Assembly: GCF_002954225.1 (NCBI RefSeq)
Contig: NZ_PPTH01000011.1
Location: forward strand, 67,934 to 131,933
Direction of reading: 5' to 3'
DNA length: 64,000 nucleotides
DNA from: Arthrobacter ruber
GTDB taxonomy: Bacteria > Actinomycetota > Actinomycetes > Actinomycetales > Micrococcaceae
Shown here piece after piece: positions 38,260 to 49,800 of the stretch. Every line of letters begins with the position of its first letter. The stretch's first letter is position 1. The notes beneath the pieces were generated by a model, which did not search any database, was not told the origin of the DNA, and saw nothing but the letters and a program-made list of their open reading frames with translations. Position numbers and translations under genes: made by a program.

Positions 38260-39451
38260 GTCCGGCCCCCCTGCCGCTCCGGCGCCTGGGACCGGCGGGC
38301 TTGTTCAGCGTCAGCAGCGGGATGTCGCGCTCGGCCCGGGTGAGGGAGCCGTGCTGCCCCACCATCTCGAACGCGCCGGCCTGGACGCGCCGTCCGTCGA
38401 TGAGGGCGATCGGCTCGCGCGCCAGGACGAGGATGTCCCCGATGCGGGGCAGGACGGCGTCGTCCACGGTTCCGAAGTAACCCTGGGCCACGGCTTCCTC
38501 CCGCGTGAGGATCCAGGCACGGGAACCGAACGCCTCGTGCCAGCGCGCGGCCAGCGCGTCGCGGCCTTCCGCGGGGACACCGGGGTCGAGGTAGAGGTGG
38601 AGCATGCGCGGTTCGCCGGCCGTGTGGGCGACGCCCTCCAGCAGGTCCTCGCGTTCCGAGTAGTCGATGCGCCCCGACGGCGGGACGTCCACCATGCCGT
38701 GGTCCGCCGTCAGCAGCAGCAGGGTGTCCGGCGGCACCCTGCGGGCCAGGAGCTTCAGGGCGGCGTCGAGGTCCTCCAGGGCGCGCACCCACTCCGGGGA
38801 GTCGATCCCGTACCGGTGACCGGCCTTGTCGAGATCGTTGACGTAGAAGTACATGAGCATCATGGGCGTCTTCGCCAGGTGCTCCGCGGCGGCATCGATC
38901 CGCGCGTGGATGGTGCCTGCGCCGACGAAGGTGGCGCCGCGCAGGGCCGCCCGCGTCATCGGCGAGTCCTCGAAGCGCGGCTGGCTGACCGTGACCACCG
39001 GCAGGTGCGCGGACACCCGCTCGAAGACCGTGGGGTGCGGCTGCCACGTGAGGGGATCGACGCCGGCGTCCCAGTGGCCGAGCATGTTGACGACGCGGTC
39101 CTGAGCGGGATCGAGGACGTCGTACCCCACCATCCCGTGCTGTCCGGGCGCCAGTCCGGTGCCGACGCTGGCCAGCGATGCCGCCGTCGTGGAGGGGAAC
39201 GCGGAGGAGAGGATGCGGGCGGAGTCGAGGCTCTCGCGCAGGAAGGGCGCGTGTGCCGCGTACTTCCGCAGCAGCGACATGCCGAGGCCGTCCACCATGA
39301 CGATGGCGATCCGGCGGGAGGCCGGCAGCGCCAGGGCGTTGTGGAAGCCGTCGACGCCGAGCGCCGCGGCTGCGCTGGGCATCACCTCGGCGACCGTGGA
39401 GGCACCGTAGAGGGGCGGAGCCGGGAGGGGCTCCTTGTGCGGGAGGGCCAC
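38252..39451 (-). CDS. Alkaline-phosphatase-superfamily phosphodiesterase/nucleotide pyrophosphatase
   Basis: The 399-residue product starts at GTG 39451, two bases after the DUF5998 stop. The metal-binding motifs of the type I phosphodiesterase/NPP fold are visible: MVDGLGMSLL, the Thr nucleophile in FPSTTAASLASVGTG, YFYVNDLDKAGHRYG and LLLTADHGMVD. No signal peptide is visible, so it is probably cytoplasmic. The substrate is unknown. It forms an operon with DUF5998 and thymidine kinase. Confidence 0.9.
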   Translation of the reverse strand: MALPHKEPLPAPPLYGASTVAEVMPSAAAALGVDGFHNALALPASRRIAIVMVDGLGMSLLRKYAAHAPFLRESLDSARILSSAFPSTTAASLASVGTGLAPGQHGMVGYDVLDPAQDRVVNMLGHWDAGVDPLTWQPHPTVFERVSAHLPVVTVSQPRFEDSPMTRAALRGATFVGAGTIHARIDAAAEHLAKTPMMLMYFYVNDLDKAGHRYGIDSPEWVRALEDLDAALKLLARRVPPDTLLLLTADHGMVDVPPSGRIDYSEREDLLEGVAHTAGEPRMLHLYLDPGVPAEGRDALAARWHEAFGSRAWILTREEAVAQGYFGTVDDAVLPRIGDILVLAREPIALIDGRRVQAGAFEMVGQHGSLTRAERDIPLLTLNKPAGPRRRSGRGAGRG

Positions 39452-39453
39452 CG

Positions 39454-40131
39454 CTACTGCTGGTGGTGGGCCCGGTTGAACCGTCCGCCGAAGCCCGGCT
39501 GGCGCCGGGTCGTCGCCTCGGGTGCGCCGATGTACCCGCCGATCGCGGGGCTCGCCGTGTTGGCCTTGCGCAGCGCCCGGGCGAACGCCTTCGCGTTCTG
39601 CACCGCCTGCGCGCCGTCGGCCTCGGCGCTGACGCGGAGCACGATGTCCTCCTGCGCCACGGTGCCGGTAAGGCCGTGGTCGGCGTCGCACTGGGGGTCG
39701 CCGCAGCTGGCGGGGCCGATGTCGAGGCGCTGGCCGCCGGACCAGGCGATCGCGAGCGTCATCTCGCGGACGGGGTCGCTGGGCTTGTAGTCCTGCGGCT
39801 GGGCGTAGAGGTAGCTGAGCACCACCGAGCGGATCTGGCTGACGGGGACGGATTCGGTGGAGATCTGCGCCATGACCTGCTCGCCCGCGTCGTCGAGCTG
39901 CTGGTCGTCCACGTGCGTGATGACGAGCATGTCCTCCGTGAGCACGAGCACCGTGATGTGCCGGTGCACCTCGGTGCGCTCGAAGTGCGTCTCGAGATGC
40001 GCGACGTGGGACAGCGGCTCGCGCCCGTCGAGGGCGTCGTGGACGACGTCGGCCACGAGGCGTGGGTAGAAGCCGGCCCGCTCGAGCGATGCATCGAGGT
40101 CACGCCACTGGGCGGAAAGCGATGGGGTCAT
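39454..40131 (-). CDS. DUF5998 family protein
   Basis: From ATG 40131 the product has 225 residues. It contains the features of DUF5998: AGFYPRLVADVVHDAL, VAHLETHFERTEVHRHITVLV, VVLSYLYAQPQDY and GPASCGDPQCDADHG. The family occurs only in Actinobacteria and its function is unknown. It is the first gene of a three- or four-gene unit with the phosphodiesterase-like gene and tdk. Confidence 0.85.
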   Translation of the reverse strand: MTPSLSAQWRDLDASLERAGFYPRLVADVVHDALDGREPLSHVAHLETHFERTEVHRHITVLVLTEDMLVITHVDDQQLDDAGEQVMAQISTESVPVSQIRSVVLSYLYAQPQDYKPSDPVREMTLAIAWSGGQRLDIGPASCGDPQCDADHGLTGTVAQEDIVLRVSAEADGAQAVQNAKAFARALRKANTASPAIGGYIGAPEATTRRQPGFGGRFNRAHHQQ

Positions 40132-40179
40132 GCCCCCAGTTTCCCCCACCGGCCCGTGTTGCGCCTAACCCGCGACGCG

Positions 40180-43005
40180 TCAGTCGCGCATGGCGCGGCG
40201 GGCGCTGTCCGTTCGCCGCTGGGGGTTCCCGACGTCGATCACCGCGCTGAGCACGGTGAGGCCCGACGACGCGACGAGCACGGGGTTGAACTCGAGCCGC
40301 GCGATCTCGGGATGATGGTCCTTCAGCAGCGCCACGCGGGCCACGAGGTCCTCCACGGCCGCGACGTCCGCCGGCGGCAGGCCCTGGTAGCCGAAGAGCT
40401 TGCGGGACGCGCGTGGCGCCCGGACGAGGTCTGCGATGTCCCCCGTGCTCAGCGGCGGGACGGCGTGGGCCCAGTCGTCGAGGAGGTTGACGGAGTCTCC
40501 CGCGAGGCCGAAGGACAGCACCGGGCCGAGAAGCGGGTCCTCGATGGCCCGGATGCTGCACGCCTGGCCGGAGGGGGCCATCGACTGCACCTCCATGCCG
40601 AAGCTGCCGAAGGGCGCGAGCACCTTCTCCATCCGCGTGATGTTGCGCCGCAGGGACTCGGCGTCGTCGATGTTCAGTCGCACGCCGCCGAGATCGAGGC
40701 GGTGCCTCAGATGCTCGTCCATGGTCTTCAGTGCCACCGGCCAGCCCAGGCGGCCGGCCTGCACGACGGCGTCGTCGGCGGACGAGAAACGGGCCGAGGG
40801 CAGGAGCCGGATGCCGTAGGCACCCATCAGGGCGGTGCATTCGTCCGGCGTGAGCCGCGTGAGCTCGATGTCCGCGACACGCGTCCGGATCTCCGCCAGG
40901 ATCCGGGAGGCCTCGTCGGCGTCGACGCCGTCGGGGTCAAGGAACTCGCCGTGATCCCGGGCGCGCCACTGCGCGTACCTGACGACGGCGCCCAGTGCCG
41001 CGAGCGCGGCTCCCGGGCTCGGGAAGCAGGGCAGGCCGCGCTGCAGGGGCAGGACGGCGGCGGTCTCGCGTTCGGCGGTACCCGCGCCCGCCGGCGCCGC
41101 GGGTGCGCCGGCGTCGAGCGGCCCCTGGACGGTATCAACGCCGTCCTGCTCCGCATCCTGCCCGGGGTGCTGCGCGTGGGCTCGGGACAGGGTCGGCGCC
41201 GACACGAGCCCGTCGAGCTGCAGGCGGACGTCCAGGATGCCCGTGAACGAGGCGACGACCGGCTTGCCCGCCCGCTCCGCGCACTCCTGCAGGCATGCTG
41301 CGATCGCCTCCGCCGTCAGGCCTCGGGCCGGCAGGGTGGTCACGACGGCGGCGTGGACCGACTCCTCGCCCAGCGCGTCCCCCACAGCCGCGGCGAGGGC
41401 GGGCAGGGCCACGGACTGCCCGGTGTCGAGCTGCAGGCCGGTCTCCAGCCGCGCGACCGTCATGCCCTGCGAGGCGACGCCGTCCGCCACCACCTTGCCG
41501 AGCGCCGACGAGTTGCTGAACACGGCCACGCCGGTACCCTGCGGCAGGGGCTGGCTCGCGACGATCTGCGCGATGTCCATGAGCTGCTCGGTCGTCTCGA
41601 CCCTCATCACCCCGGACTGGCGGAGCATCGAGTCGAGGGCGCCGGGCGGCGCCTCGGTGGTCCGGACGGCGTGGCCGGGCGGCAGCTGCAGGCCGGTCAC
41701 GTCGGATTTCGCGACGATGACGGGCTTCGTCCTGGCCAGTCGGCGGGCGATGCGCGAGAACTTCCTCGGGTTGCCGATCGATTCGAAGTACAGGCCGACG
41801 GCGCGGGTGCCCGCGTCGTCCTCCCAGAACTGCATGGCGTCGTTCCCCGAGACGTCCGCGCGGTTGCCCGCCGAGATCACCGAGGACACCCCGAGCCCGC
41901 GGCGGTGGGCGCTCGCGTACAGGAGCACGCCGAGGCCCGCCGACTGGCTGAAGAGCGACAGCGCCCCCCGGCGGGGCAGGTCCGGTGCCATCGAGGCGTT
42001 CAGGCGGACCGCCGGGTCCGTGTTGACGAGGCCCAGCGAGGCGGGCCCCACCACGCGCATGCCGTGCGCCCTGGCCTTGTGCACCAGGGCGCGCTGCCGG
42101 GCGAGCCCGTCGTCGCCGTCGTCGGCGTAGCCCGCCGTCGCCACCAGCAGTCCCTTGACCCCGGCCCGCGCGCAGTCGTCCACCACCGCGTCCACCTGGT
42201 CGTGCGGCACGGCCACGACGGCGAGATCCACGGGTTCGGGGACCTCGGCCAGCGAGGCGTGGGAGATCATGCCGTGCAGCTCGAAGGCCTCCGGGTTCAC
42301 CGCGTACACGCGGCCCGTGAACCCGCCGTCGGTGAGGTGTTCGAGCAGGGCGTAGCCCACGGTGCCCCACTCCCGGCTCGCGCCGATCACGGCGACCGAC
42401 GACGGCGTCAGCAGCTCCTTCATGCTCCTGGCCTCCGCGCGGTGCTCGCGCGCCTCCATCACGGCCTGCGACCTCCGCGTGGGGTCGATGTCGAAGCTCA
42501 GCATCACCACGCCGTCGTCGAAGTGCCGCTCCACCTCGTACCCGGCCTCGGCGAAGACCGTGATCATCTTGCGGTTCTCGGGCAGCACCTCGGCGGAGAA
42601 GCGCCGGATGCCGTTCTCGCGGGCGGCGGCGGCCAGGTGCTCGAGCAGGATGGAGCCGACGCCGCGGCCCTGGTGGTGGTCCGAGACGTTGAAGGCGACC
42701 TCGGCCTCGTGCGGGTCGTCGAGGCGGTCGTAGCGGCCGATGCCGATGATGTCCGCGCCGCGGGTGATGACGAAGGCCACGCGGTCGCGGTGGTCCACCT
42801 CGGTGAAGCGCTTGAGCTCCTTCGCGCTGAGCTTGGCCTTGTACGTGAAGAAGCGCAGGTAGATGGAGTTCTGCGACTGGCGGACGTGGAAGGCCTGGAC
42901 CGCGTCCGCGTCCAGCGGTGAGATGGGGCGCAGGTGCCCGGTCCCGCCGTCCCGCAGGACGACATCAGCCTCCCAGTATTCCGGGTATTGTCCGTCCGTC
43001 GCCAT
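40180..43005 (-). CDS. GNAT acetyltransferase fused to ADP-forming acyl-CoA synthetase
   Basis: From ATG 43005 the product has 941 residues. The N-terminal 195 residues are a GNAT domain (LRPISPLDADAVQAFHVRQS, DHHQGRGVGSILLEHLAA binds acetyl-CoA). Then come a CoA-binding Rossmann domain (SSVAVIGASREWGTVG), succinyl-CoA-ligase-like domains and a C-terminal ATP-grasp part (from about 700: LMGAYGIRLLPS, WPVALKTM). This is the architecture of protein acetyltransferases of the Pat/PatZ type, with GNAT first instead of last. It probably acetylates lysines, including in acetyl-CoA synthetase. Whether the synthetase part is active is unclear. Confidence 0.9.
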   Translation of the reverse strand: MATDGQYPEYWEADVVLRDGGTGHLRPISPLDADAVQAFHVRQSQNSIYLRFFTYKAKLSAKELKRFTEVDHRDRVAFVITRGADIIGIGRYDRLDDPHEAEVAFNVSDHHQGRGVGSILLEHLAAAARENGIRRFSAEVLPENRKMITVFAEAGYEVERHFDDGVVMLSFDIDPTRRSQAVMEAREHRAEARSMKELLTPSSVAVIGASREWGTVGYALLEHLTDGGFTGRVYAVNPEAFELHGMISHASLAEVPEPVDLAVVAVPHDQVDAVVDDCARAGVKGLLVATAGYADDGDDGLARQRALVHKARAHGMRVVGPASLGLVNTDPAVRLNASMAPDLPRRGALSLFSQSAGLGVLLYASAHRRGLGVSSVISAGNRADVSGNDAMQFWEDDAGTRAVGLYFESIGNPRKFSRIARRLARTKPVIVAKSDVTGLQLPPGHAVRTTEAPPGALDSMLRQSGVMRVETTEQLMDIAQIVASQPLPQGTGVAVFSNSSALGKVVADGVASQGMTVARLETGLQLDTGQSVALPALAAAVGDALGEESVHAAVVTTLPARGLTAEAIAACLQECAERAGKPVVASFTGILDVRLQLDGLVSAPTLSRAHAQHPGQDAEQDGVDTVQGPLDAGAPAAPAGAGTAERETAAVLPLQRGLPCFPSPGAALAALGAVVRYAQWRARDHGEFLDPDGVDADEASRILAEIRTRVADIELTRLTPDECTALMGAYGIRLLPSARFSSADDAVVQAGRLGWPVALKTMDEHLRHRLDLGGVRLNIDDAESLRRNITRMEKVLAPFGSFGMEVQSMAPSGQACSIRAIEDPLLGPVLSFGLAGDSVNLLDDWAHAVPPLSTGDIADLVRAPRASRKLFGYQGLPPADVAAVEDLVARVALLKDHHPEIARLEFNPVLVASSGLTVLSAVIDVGNPQRRTDSARRAMRD

Positions 43006-43118
43006 AGACTCAGGGTAGTCGGCATCGCTTCGGGCCCGGGTCGGGCCGCCGCCGGACGCGCGGAGATGCGCCGACCACCCCATCCGATCACCTGAGTTGT
43101 TGAGGAACCGCGACGCAC

Positions 43119-45749
43119 ATGGCCAGGCGCCAGAACTCCGCACCGCCGGAGGATTTCACCGAGAAGATCATCGACATCGACGTCGAAGCAGAGATGGAGG
43201 AGTCCTTCCTGGAGTACGCGTACTCCGTGATCTACTCGCGCGCCCTCCCCGATGCGCGGGACGGCCTGAAGCCGGTGCAGCGGCGCATCCTGTACATGAT
43301 GACGGACATGGGCCTGCGCCCGGACCGCGGTCACGTGAAGTCCGCGCGCGTGGTCGGCGAGGTCATGGGCAAGCTGCACCCGCACGGCGACACCGCCATC
43401 TACGACGCCATGGTGCGCATGGCCCAGGACTTCTCGCTCCGGCTCCCCCTGATCGACGGGCACGGCAACTTCGGCTCCCTCGACGACGGTCCCGCCGCGC
43501 CGCGCTACACCGAGGCCCGCCTCGCGCCGTCGGCACTGGCCATGACCAGCCACCTCGACGAGGACGTCGTCGATTTCATCCCGAGCTACGACAACGAGCA
43601 CACCCAGCCCGAGGTGCTGCCGGCGGCCTTCCCGAACCTGCTCGTCAACGGCGCCAGCGGGATCGCGGTCGGCATGGCCACGAACATGCCGCCGCACAAC
43701 CTCGGCGAGGTCGTCGCGGCGGCCCGCCACCTCATCGCGCACCCGGATGCCTCGCTCGAGGACCTGACGCGCTTCGTCCCCGGACCGGACCTGCCGAGCG
43801 GCGGCAAGATCGTGGGCCTCGACGGCGTGCGCGATGCCTACGCGACGGGCCGCGGCTCCTTCAAGACCCGCGCCACCGTGACGGTGGAGCAGCTGTCGGC
43901 GCGGCGCACGGGCCTCGTGGTCACCGAACTGCCGTACACGGTGGGACCGGAGAAGGTGATCGAGCGCATCAAGGACGCCGTCACCGCCAAGAAGCTGCAG
44001 GGCATCTCCGACATCGTGGACCTGACGGACCGAACCCACGGCCTCCGCCTGGTGATCGAGCTGAAGAACGGCTTCAACCCGAACGCCGTGCTCGCCCAGC
44101 TCTACCGCTTCACGCCCATGGAGGACTCGTTCGGGATCAACAACGTGGCGCTCGTGGACGGGCAGCCGCGCACGCTGGGGCTCCGGGAACTCCTGCAGGT
44201 CTACGTGTCCCACCGGATCCTCGTGGTCCGACGCCGCACCTCCTACCGGCTGCGGCGCAAGCGTGACCGCCTGCACCTGGTCGAGGGTCTGCTCGTCGCG
44301 ATCGTGGACATCGACGAGGTCATCCAGATCATCCGGTCCTCGGACGAGTCGGCAGCCGCCCGCGAGCGGCTCATGGCGATCTACGACCTCACCGAGATCC
44401 AGGCGAACTACATCCTCGAACTCCGCCTGCGGCAGCTCACCCGGTACTCCCGGATCGAGCTGGAGAAGGAGCAGGAGCAGCTCCGCCGGGAGATCGCCGA
44501 GCTGGAGGCCATCCTCGGATCCGAGGAACGCCTGCGCACCCTCGTGTCCGACGAGCTCGCCGAACTGGCAGAGCAGTTCGCCACACCGCGCCGGACGGTC
44601 CTGCTGGAGTCCGAGGCCGCGGCCCCGCTGAAGGGGTCCACGCTGCCCGCCCCTGCCGGCAAGGGCACCAAGGCCGTGATGCCGCTCGAGATCGCCGACG
44701 ACCCCTGCTGGGTGCTGCTCTCGGCGTCCGGGCAGCTCGCCCGCACCTCCGACCGCCAGCCCCTGGGTGACGGGCAGCGGATCAAGCACGACGCCTTCCG
44801 GTCCGTGCTGCCCTCGACGGCCCGAGGAGAGGTGGCGGCCGTGACCTCCGCCGGCCGGATGATCCGCCTCCAGGTCATGGACATGCCCGCCCTGCCCCCC
44901 ACCGCCGGGGTGCCGAACCTCGCGGGCGGCGTGCCGTCGTCGGAGTTCATCACGCTCGAACGCGGCGAGAGCCTCGTGGGACTGGCCCTGCTGAACGGCG
45001 TGGTGGCCCTCGGGACGTCCCAGGGCGTCGTCAAGCGCGTCCAGGCGGACCACCCGCTGAACCGCGACGACTGGGAGGTCATCGCGCTCAAGCCCAAGGA
45101 CAGGGTGGTGGGTGTCGCCTCCGCCTCGGATTCCGACGATCTCGTGTTCATCACGCGCCTCGCGCAACTGCTGCGCTTCCCGGCGTCGGCGGTGCGCCCG
45201 CAGGGCAGGACGGCGGGCGGCATGGCGGGCATCAAGCTCGCCGCCGGGGACGCCGTACTGCACTTCGGCGCGGTGGCGCCCGGCGACGAGCAGGGCGTGG
45301 TGGTGACGGTCGCCGCGGCCGGGAACGCCCTGCCCGGGACCGCCGCCGGATCGGCGAAGATCACCGAGTTCTCCGAGTACCCGGTCAAGGGCCGGGCCAC
45401 CGCGGGCGTGCGGGCGCACCGGTTCCTGCGCGGCGAGGACGCGCTGTCGCTGGCCTGGGCCGGGCACGGTCCGGCGCGGGCGGCGTCGGCGAACGGCGTG
45501 GCACGGGCGCTGCCCACCGAGCACGGTCGCCGTGACGGCTCGGGTGTGCCGCTCACCCAGCAGATCGACGCCGTGGGTCCGAGCCTGGCCGGGCTCATCG
45601 AGGCGTCACGCCCGGTGGTGCCGGCCGGGTCGGCGGGCCCGGCGGCATCGGACGCCTCCGTCGCCGGGGTGCGGCTCGTGGACGGATCCGCATCGGATTC
45701 TTCCGTCTCTCAGGACGGGTCCGACGACGGTCAGGGCACGCTGCTCTAG
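43119..45749 (+). CDS. parC: DNA topoisomerase IV subunit A
   Basis: The 876-residue type IIA topoisomerase subunit has the DNA-cleavage Tyr in APRYTEAR and the quinolone-resistance region around [18 protein letters not shown] coiled coil follows ([19 protein letters not shown]) and then C-terminal beta-propeller repeats. The matching ATPase subunit is encoded at 54963-57071. Topo IV rather than gyrase is inferred from its distance from any dnaA-gyrB locus and from the ParE partner. ATG 43119 is preceded by GAGGAA. Confidence 0.93.
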   Translation: MARRQNSAPPEDFTEKIIDIDVEAEMEESFLEYAYSVIYSRALPDARDGLKPVQRRILYMMTDMGLRPDRGHVKSARVVGEVMGKLHPHGDTAIYDAMVRMAQDFSLRLPLIDGHGNFGSLDDGPAAPRYTEARLAPSALAMTSHLDEDVVDFIPSYDNEHTQPEVLPAAFPNLLVNGASGIAVGMATNMPPHNLGEVVAAARHLIAHPDASLEDLTRFVPGPDLPSGGKIVGLDGVRDAYATGRGSFKTRATVTVEQLSARRTGLVVTELPYTVGPEKVIERIKDAVTAKKLQGISDIVDLTDRTHGLRLVIELKNGFNPNAVLAQLYRFTPMEDSFGINNVALVDGQPRTLGLRELLQVYVSHRILVVRRRTSYRLRRKRDRLHLVEGLLVAIVDIDEVIQIIRSSDESAAARERLMAIYDLTEIQANYILELRLRQLTRYSRIELEKEQEQLRREIAELEAILGSEERLRTLVSDELAELAEQFATPRRTVLLESEAAAPLKGSTLPAPAGKGTKAVMPLEIADDPCWVLLSASGQLARTSDRQPLGDGQRIKHDAFRSVLPSTARGEVAAVTSAGRMIRLQVMDMPALPPTAGVPNLAGGVPSSEFITLERGESLVGLALLNGVVALGTSQGVVKRVQADHPLNRDDWEVIALKPKDRVVGVASASDSDDLVFITRLAQLLRFPASAVRPQGRTAGGMAGIKLAAGDAVLHFGAVAPGDEQGVVVTVAAAGNALPGTAAGSAKITEFSEYPVKGRATAGVRAHRFLRGEDALSLAWAGHGPARAASANGVARALPTEHGRRDGSGVPLTQQIDAVGPSLAGLIEASRPVVPAGSAGPAASDASVAGVRLVDGSASDSSVSQDGSDDGQGTLL

Positions 45750-45793
45750 CGTCCCCACCGGCAGGCACCCGCGCCGGGCGCCCGCCACGCCGG

Positions 45794-46846
45794 TCAGTCA
45801 GCCTCGGCGGTGAGGGGCAGGTCGAAGACGATCACGCGCTGCGTCGGCACGTAGCCCATGCGCTCGTACAGCCCGAGAGCTCCTGAAGGGTTCTCGGTGT
45901 CGACGCCCAGACCCGCGTTGTCCATCCCGGCGGCCCGGTAGCGCTTCATCGCCTCGGCCAGGAGCGCCGGGGCCAATCCGCGGCCGCGCCAGGTCCGGCG
46001 CACACCCAGCAGGTCCGTGTACCCCTCCGCGTGGCCCAGCAGTTCCGGGGAGTCGGGGTCGAAGCTGGCCAACTGGTAGGCCGCCACCTCGCCCGTCGCC
46101 GGGTCCAGGAGCGCCAGGCTCCAGTCGGCGCGGAATTCAGGATGGGTGACGGTGAACTGCCATGACTCCTGGTCGCGCGGCTCGCTCCCCCAGTGGTCCT
46201 GGAAGGCGTCGTTGTGGGCGAGGCGGACCAGTTCCGTGATGTTCCGGTGGGCACCCTCGGCGAAGCTCAGGAGCTCCAGCTCCGGCGGAAAGGGCAGGTC
46301 GGGGATCGGCTGGTCCAGCGGCCTCGTCATCTCGGTGAAGTACCGCACGATGGTGCTCCCGCTCGCCCTGAGCAGGGCCAAGTGCGACGGATTGCGTTCC
46401 TCGACGTAGTTCCTGAAGGTCCCCTCCGCCTGGCCGGTCTCGCGCAGACGCTCGCGTGCCCGCAGCACCTGCCAGGCGAGGACGGCCCGCCCGATGCCCC
46501 GTCCGCGCCACTCCGGGTCCACACCGCCGCCACCGTGGACGAGCGAGGACCCCGTGTTCATCGACAGGCGGCCGAAGGCGCGGGGCGTACCGTCCCCGTC
46601 GAACCCTGCGACGGTGTCGCGGCGCGGGTCGTTCTTGGAGGCCCGCAGTGCCTGCTCGAGGTCGGCGCGCTGCTCCACCCAGTCCGGCTCGTCGACGGCC
46701 GCGATGCGGCGGACCAGCGCGAGCCAGCCGTCGATGTCGGCGTAGGTGAGCGGACGCCACTGCAGCATCCCGGGCAGCGTCGGGGCCTCGGGTGCTGCAG
46801 CGCTCCCGGTGTCGGGATGCTGCCCGGGCGTGTCGGAGGTACTCAT
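45794..46846 (-). CDS. Tandem GNAT-family acetyltransferase
   Basis: The 350-residue product contains two GNAT-like repeats. The first has EWRGRGIGRAVLAWQ-like acetyl-CoA motif GGVDPEWRGRGIGRAVLA, and the second has GVRRTWRGRGLAPALLAEAM. The C-terminal part (GLGVDTENPSGALGLYERMG) is a typical end of such enzymes. The first 40 residues are disordered. The substrate is unknown. It lies 41 bases after the cydDC stop and may belong to the same transcript. Confidence 0.88.
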   Translation of the reverse strand: MSTSDTPGQHPDTGSAAAPEAPTLPGMLQWRPLTYADIDGWLALVRRIAAVDEPDWVEQRADLEQALRASKNDPRRDTVAGFDGDGTPRAFGRLSMNTGSSLVHGGGGVDPEWRGRGIGRAVLAWQVLRARERLRETGQAEGTFRNYVEERNPSHLALLRASGSTIVRYFTEMTRPLDQPIPDLPFPPELELLSFAEGAHRNITELVRLAHNDAFQDHWGSEPRDQESWQFTVTHPEFRADWSLALLDPATGEVAAYQLASFDPDSPELLGHAEGYTDLLGVRRTWRGRGLAPALLAEAMKRYRAAGMDNAGLGVDTENPSGALGLYERMGYVPTQRVIVFDLPLTAEAD

Positions 46847-46887
46847 GATCCCAGCGTATGGCAGGGCGGGTCCGCCCGTGCGGAGCG

Positions 46888-49800
46888 TTACGCGCAGGAG
46901 GGGATGGCGGCCCGCAGCTCGACCACGTCGTCGCACAGCATCGCCTCATCGGCGTCGTGCGTCACTAGCAGGACCGCCGTGCCGGTCAGTCCGCGCCGCA
47001 GGTCCTCGAGCAGTGAGCGGGCGCCCTCGGCGTCGAGGTGCGCGGTGGGCTCGTCGAGGAGGAGGACGCCGGAGCGTGTCAGCAGTGCTCGCGCGACGGC
47101 GAGCCGCTGCCGCTGCCCGCCGGACAGCCGCGATCCCCCGGCACCGACCTGCGCGTCCAGGCCGTCCTCGAGACCGGACACCAGCGGCGTGAGTCCCACC
47201 GCGCGCAGGGCACCCTCGAGCTCGTCGTCGGTCGCAGCATCCCCGGCGGATCGCGCGAGCTGCAGGTTGGAACGCAGACTCGAGTTGAACAGGTGGCTCT
47301 CCTGCGGGCACCAGGCGACGAACGGCGCCGCCCCGTCGGGGACCTGCATGCCGTCCGCGAGCAGCCGTCCCTGCTCGAGCGGCAGGAACCCTGCCAGGGC
47401 TCCGATCAGGGTGGACTTCCCGCTGCCGGACGGGCCGGTGAGGGCCGTCCAGGTCCCCGGGGCGAGGTGCAGGTCCACGTCGGTGACCACCGGCCGGCCG
47501 GGTTCGTACCCTACTCCTGCGCCTTCCAGGTCCAGCCGCCTCACCGGTACCAGGGCCGGTCCGTCACCGTCGGCCACGGGGGCATCCCCGTCCTGCGGCG
47601 GCACGAGCACCGGGAGGATGCGGCGGGCGACGGCGGACAGCGGGCCCCAGTGCTGCACGGCCGATGCACCGGCGACGAAGGGCTCGACCAGCGCGAGCTG
47701 CATGAGCACGAGCACCGCCGTCGTGTCCACGGGCAGGGCGGCCGAGTGCACGAGGATGCCGAGCGACGCGGTGCAGCACGCGGCGATGATCAGCGCGGTC
47801 GCTGCTCCCGCGGCGGCTGCCGACCGGCGTGCGGCAGCCGATGCCGCACGGTCCAGGCGGCGCGTCGACTCCAGTGCGGCCCGGTGCGCTCCGTTCACCC
47901 GGAGGTCGGGCGCTGCCGCCAGCAGGCCGGTGACCCGCGCGAGGGCATCCGCGCGTACCTGCACGGCCGCGGCTCCCGCCGCCCGCTCGCGGAGCACGGC
48001 CACGACGGGAGCGACGACGACGGCCACGCCGACCGCCAGAGCCTGCCAGCCCAGGGATGCGGGGTGCAGGACGGCGGTCGTGACGAGTGCCGCGAGTCCG
48101 GTGAGCACCGCCGTGAGGAACGGCAGCAGGGCCCTGGACGAGAGGTCCCGCAGTTCGTCGATGTCGCCGACGAGCCGCTCGACGCCGCCGGACCCGCGGG
48201 CCAGGGTCCGCCACGAGGACCCCGATCGGAGGAGCCCGGTCCACAGGCGCAGGCGTGTGTCGTCGGCCCGGTGGAACACGGCGCGGTGCAGCCAGAGGCG
48301 TTCCTCGTAGCGCAGGAGGGACCGCCCGATCCCGAAGAACCGGACACCGACGATGGCGGTGAGCAGGTACAGGATCGGCGGCTGCTCGGCGGCGCGCACG
48401 ATCAGCCAGCCGCTCAGGGCAGTGAGTGCGACGGCGAAGACCGAGGCGCCGAGACCGAGCGCCGCCGCGGCCGCGAAACGACGGTCCCAGGGCCGCACGA
48501 GGGCGAGGACGTCGCGCCCCGACCGGAGGAGGGAGACCTCCCGGGTCGGTCGTGCAGGGCTCTCCTTCCCCGGCGCGGTGTCACCGGGTACGGGAGCGGG
48601 CCGGGCGGCGGGCGGCGCGGTGCACGGCGCCACCTGTCGTCCGGCAGCGTGCCGTGCGGTGTCCGGTGCGCCGGTGTGCGGTCCGGTCGCGTCCGATGAG
48701 GCCGCGTGCGGTCCGGCGAGCACGCGGGCGTGCGTGAGAGCGCGCTGAGCACGGAGAGCCACTGATCGGTATCCCGCAGTGGGGACACCGACCGGGGCGA
48801 GCGCGTCGACCCGCTGCGCGTCGAGGCGTACCTCGACGGTCGCGATGGCTGCCGTCTCGTCGTCGTGCGCGATCAGCAGGACCGTGAGCCCCGGCCGGCG
48901 CGCCTCGATGGCCGAGCGGATGGCACGCGACGCGTCCGGGTCCACGTGGGCCGTCGGTTCGTCGAGCAGCAGCAGGCCGACCGACGGATCCTGCGCCCTC
49001 GACAGTGCGCGGGCGACGGCGACACGCCGCAGCTCCCCCGGGCTCAACTGCCCGGTGTGCCGGTCGGCCAGTCCTGCGGCGCCGACGGCGTCGAGCTGGT
49101 GGTCGATGGCAGGGGCGTCCTCGTCGAGTCCGCCGTACAGGGCCAGCTCCGCGCGGACCGTCTCCATCAGGAGCTCCGGATGCTGCGGCACCCACGCGAC
49201 GCCCTCCGGCAGGCCCGTGATGCGTCCTTCCGTCCGGAGCCCGGCCGGGACCGCCGCTCCCCCGGCCAGCACGCGCATGAGCGTCGATTTGCCCGACCCG
49301 CTGGGGCCGCGGAGGGCCACGACCGAGCCCTGCTCGACGACGAACGAGACGTCCGCGAGGACCGGCTCGAGCAGGCCGTCGTAGCGCGCGGTCAGCCCCT
49401 CGATCCGGAGGTCGCCGCCCGCTCGGGCAGCGACCACCGCTCGGGCAGCCTCCGGGTCGGGAACGGCGCCGGCCGGATCCTCCATGGGCGGGACGAGGGC
49501 GGCCGGACCCGCCGCAGGAGCCTCGATGACCGCACGCACACGCGCTCCGGCTTCCTCGCCGTCCTCGCTGGCGTGGTGCGCGGCGCCGACGTCGCGGAGC
49601 GGGCCGTAGCACTCCGGTGCCAGGATCAGCGCGATCAGGGCCGTCTCCAGCCCCAGGTCGCCGTGGATCAGGCGGACCCCGGCGAACACCGCGACGACGG
49701 CCACCGAGATGGTACTGATGAGTTCGAGGGCGAGGGAGGAGAGGAACACCGTGCGCAGCGTCGTCATGGTGCGGGAGGTGTACGCACCGGCGATGTCACG

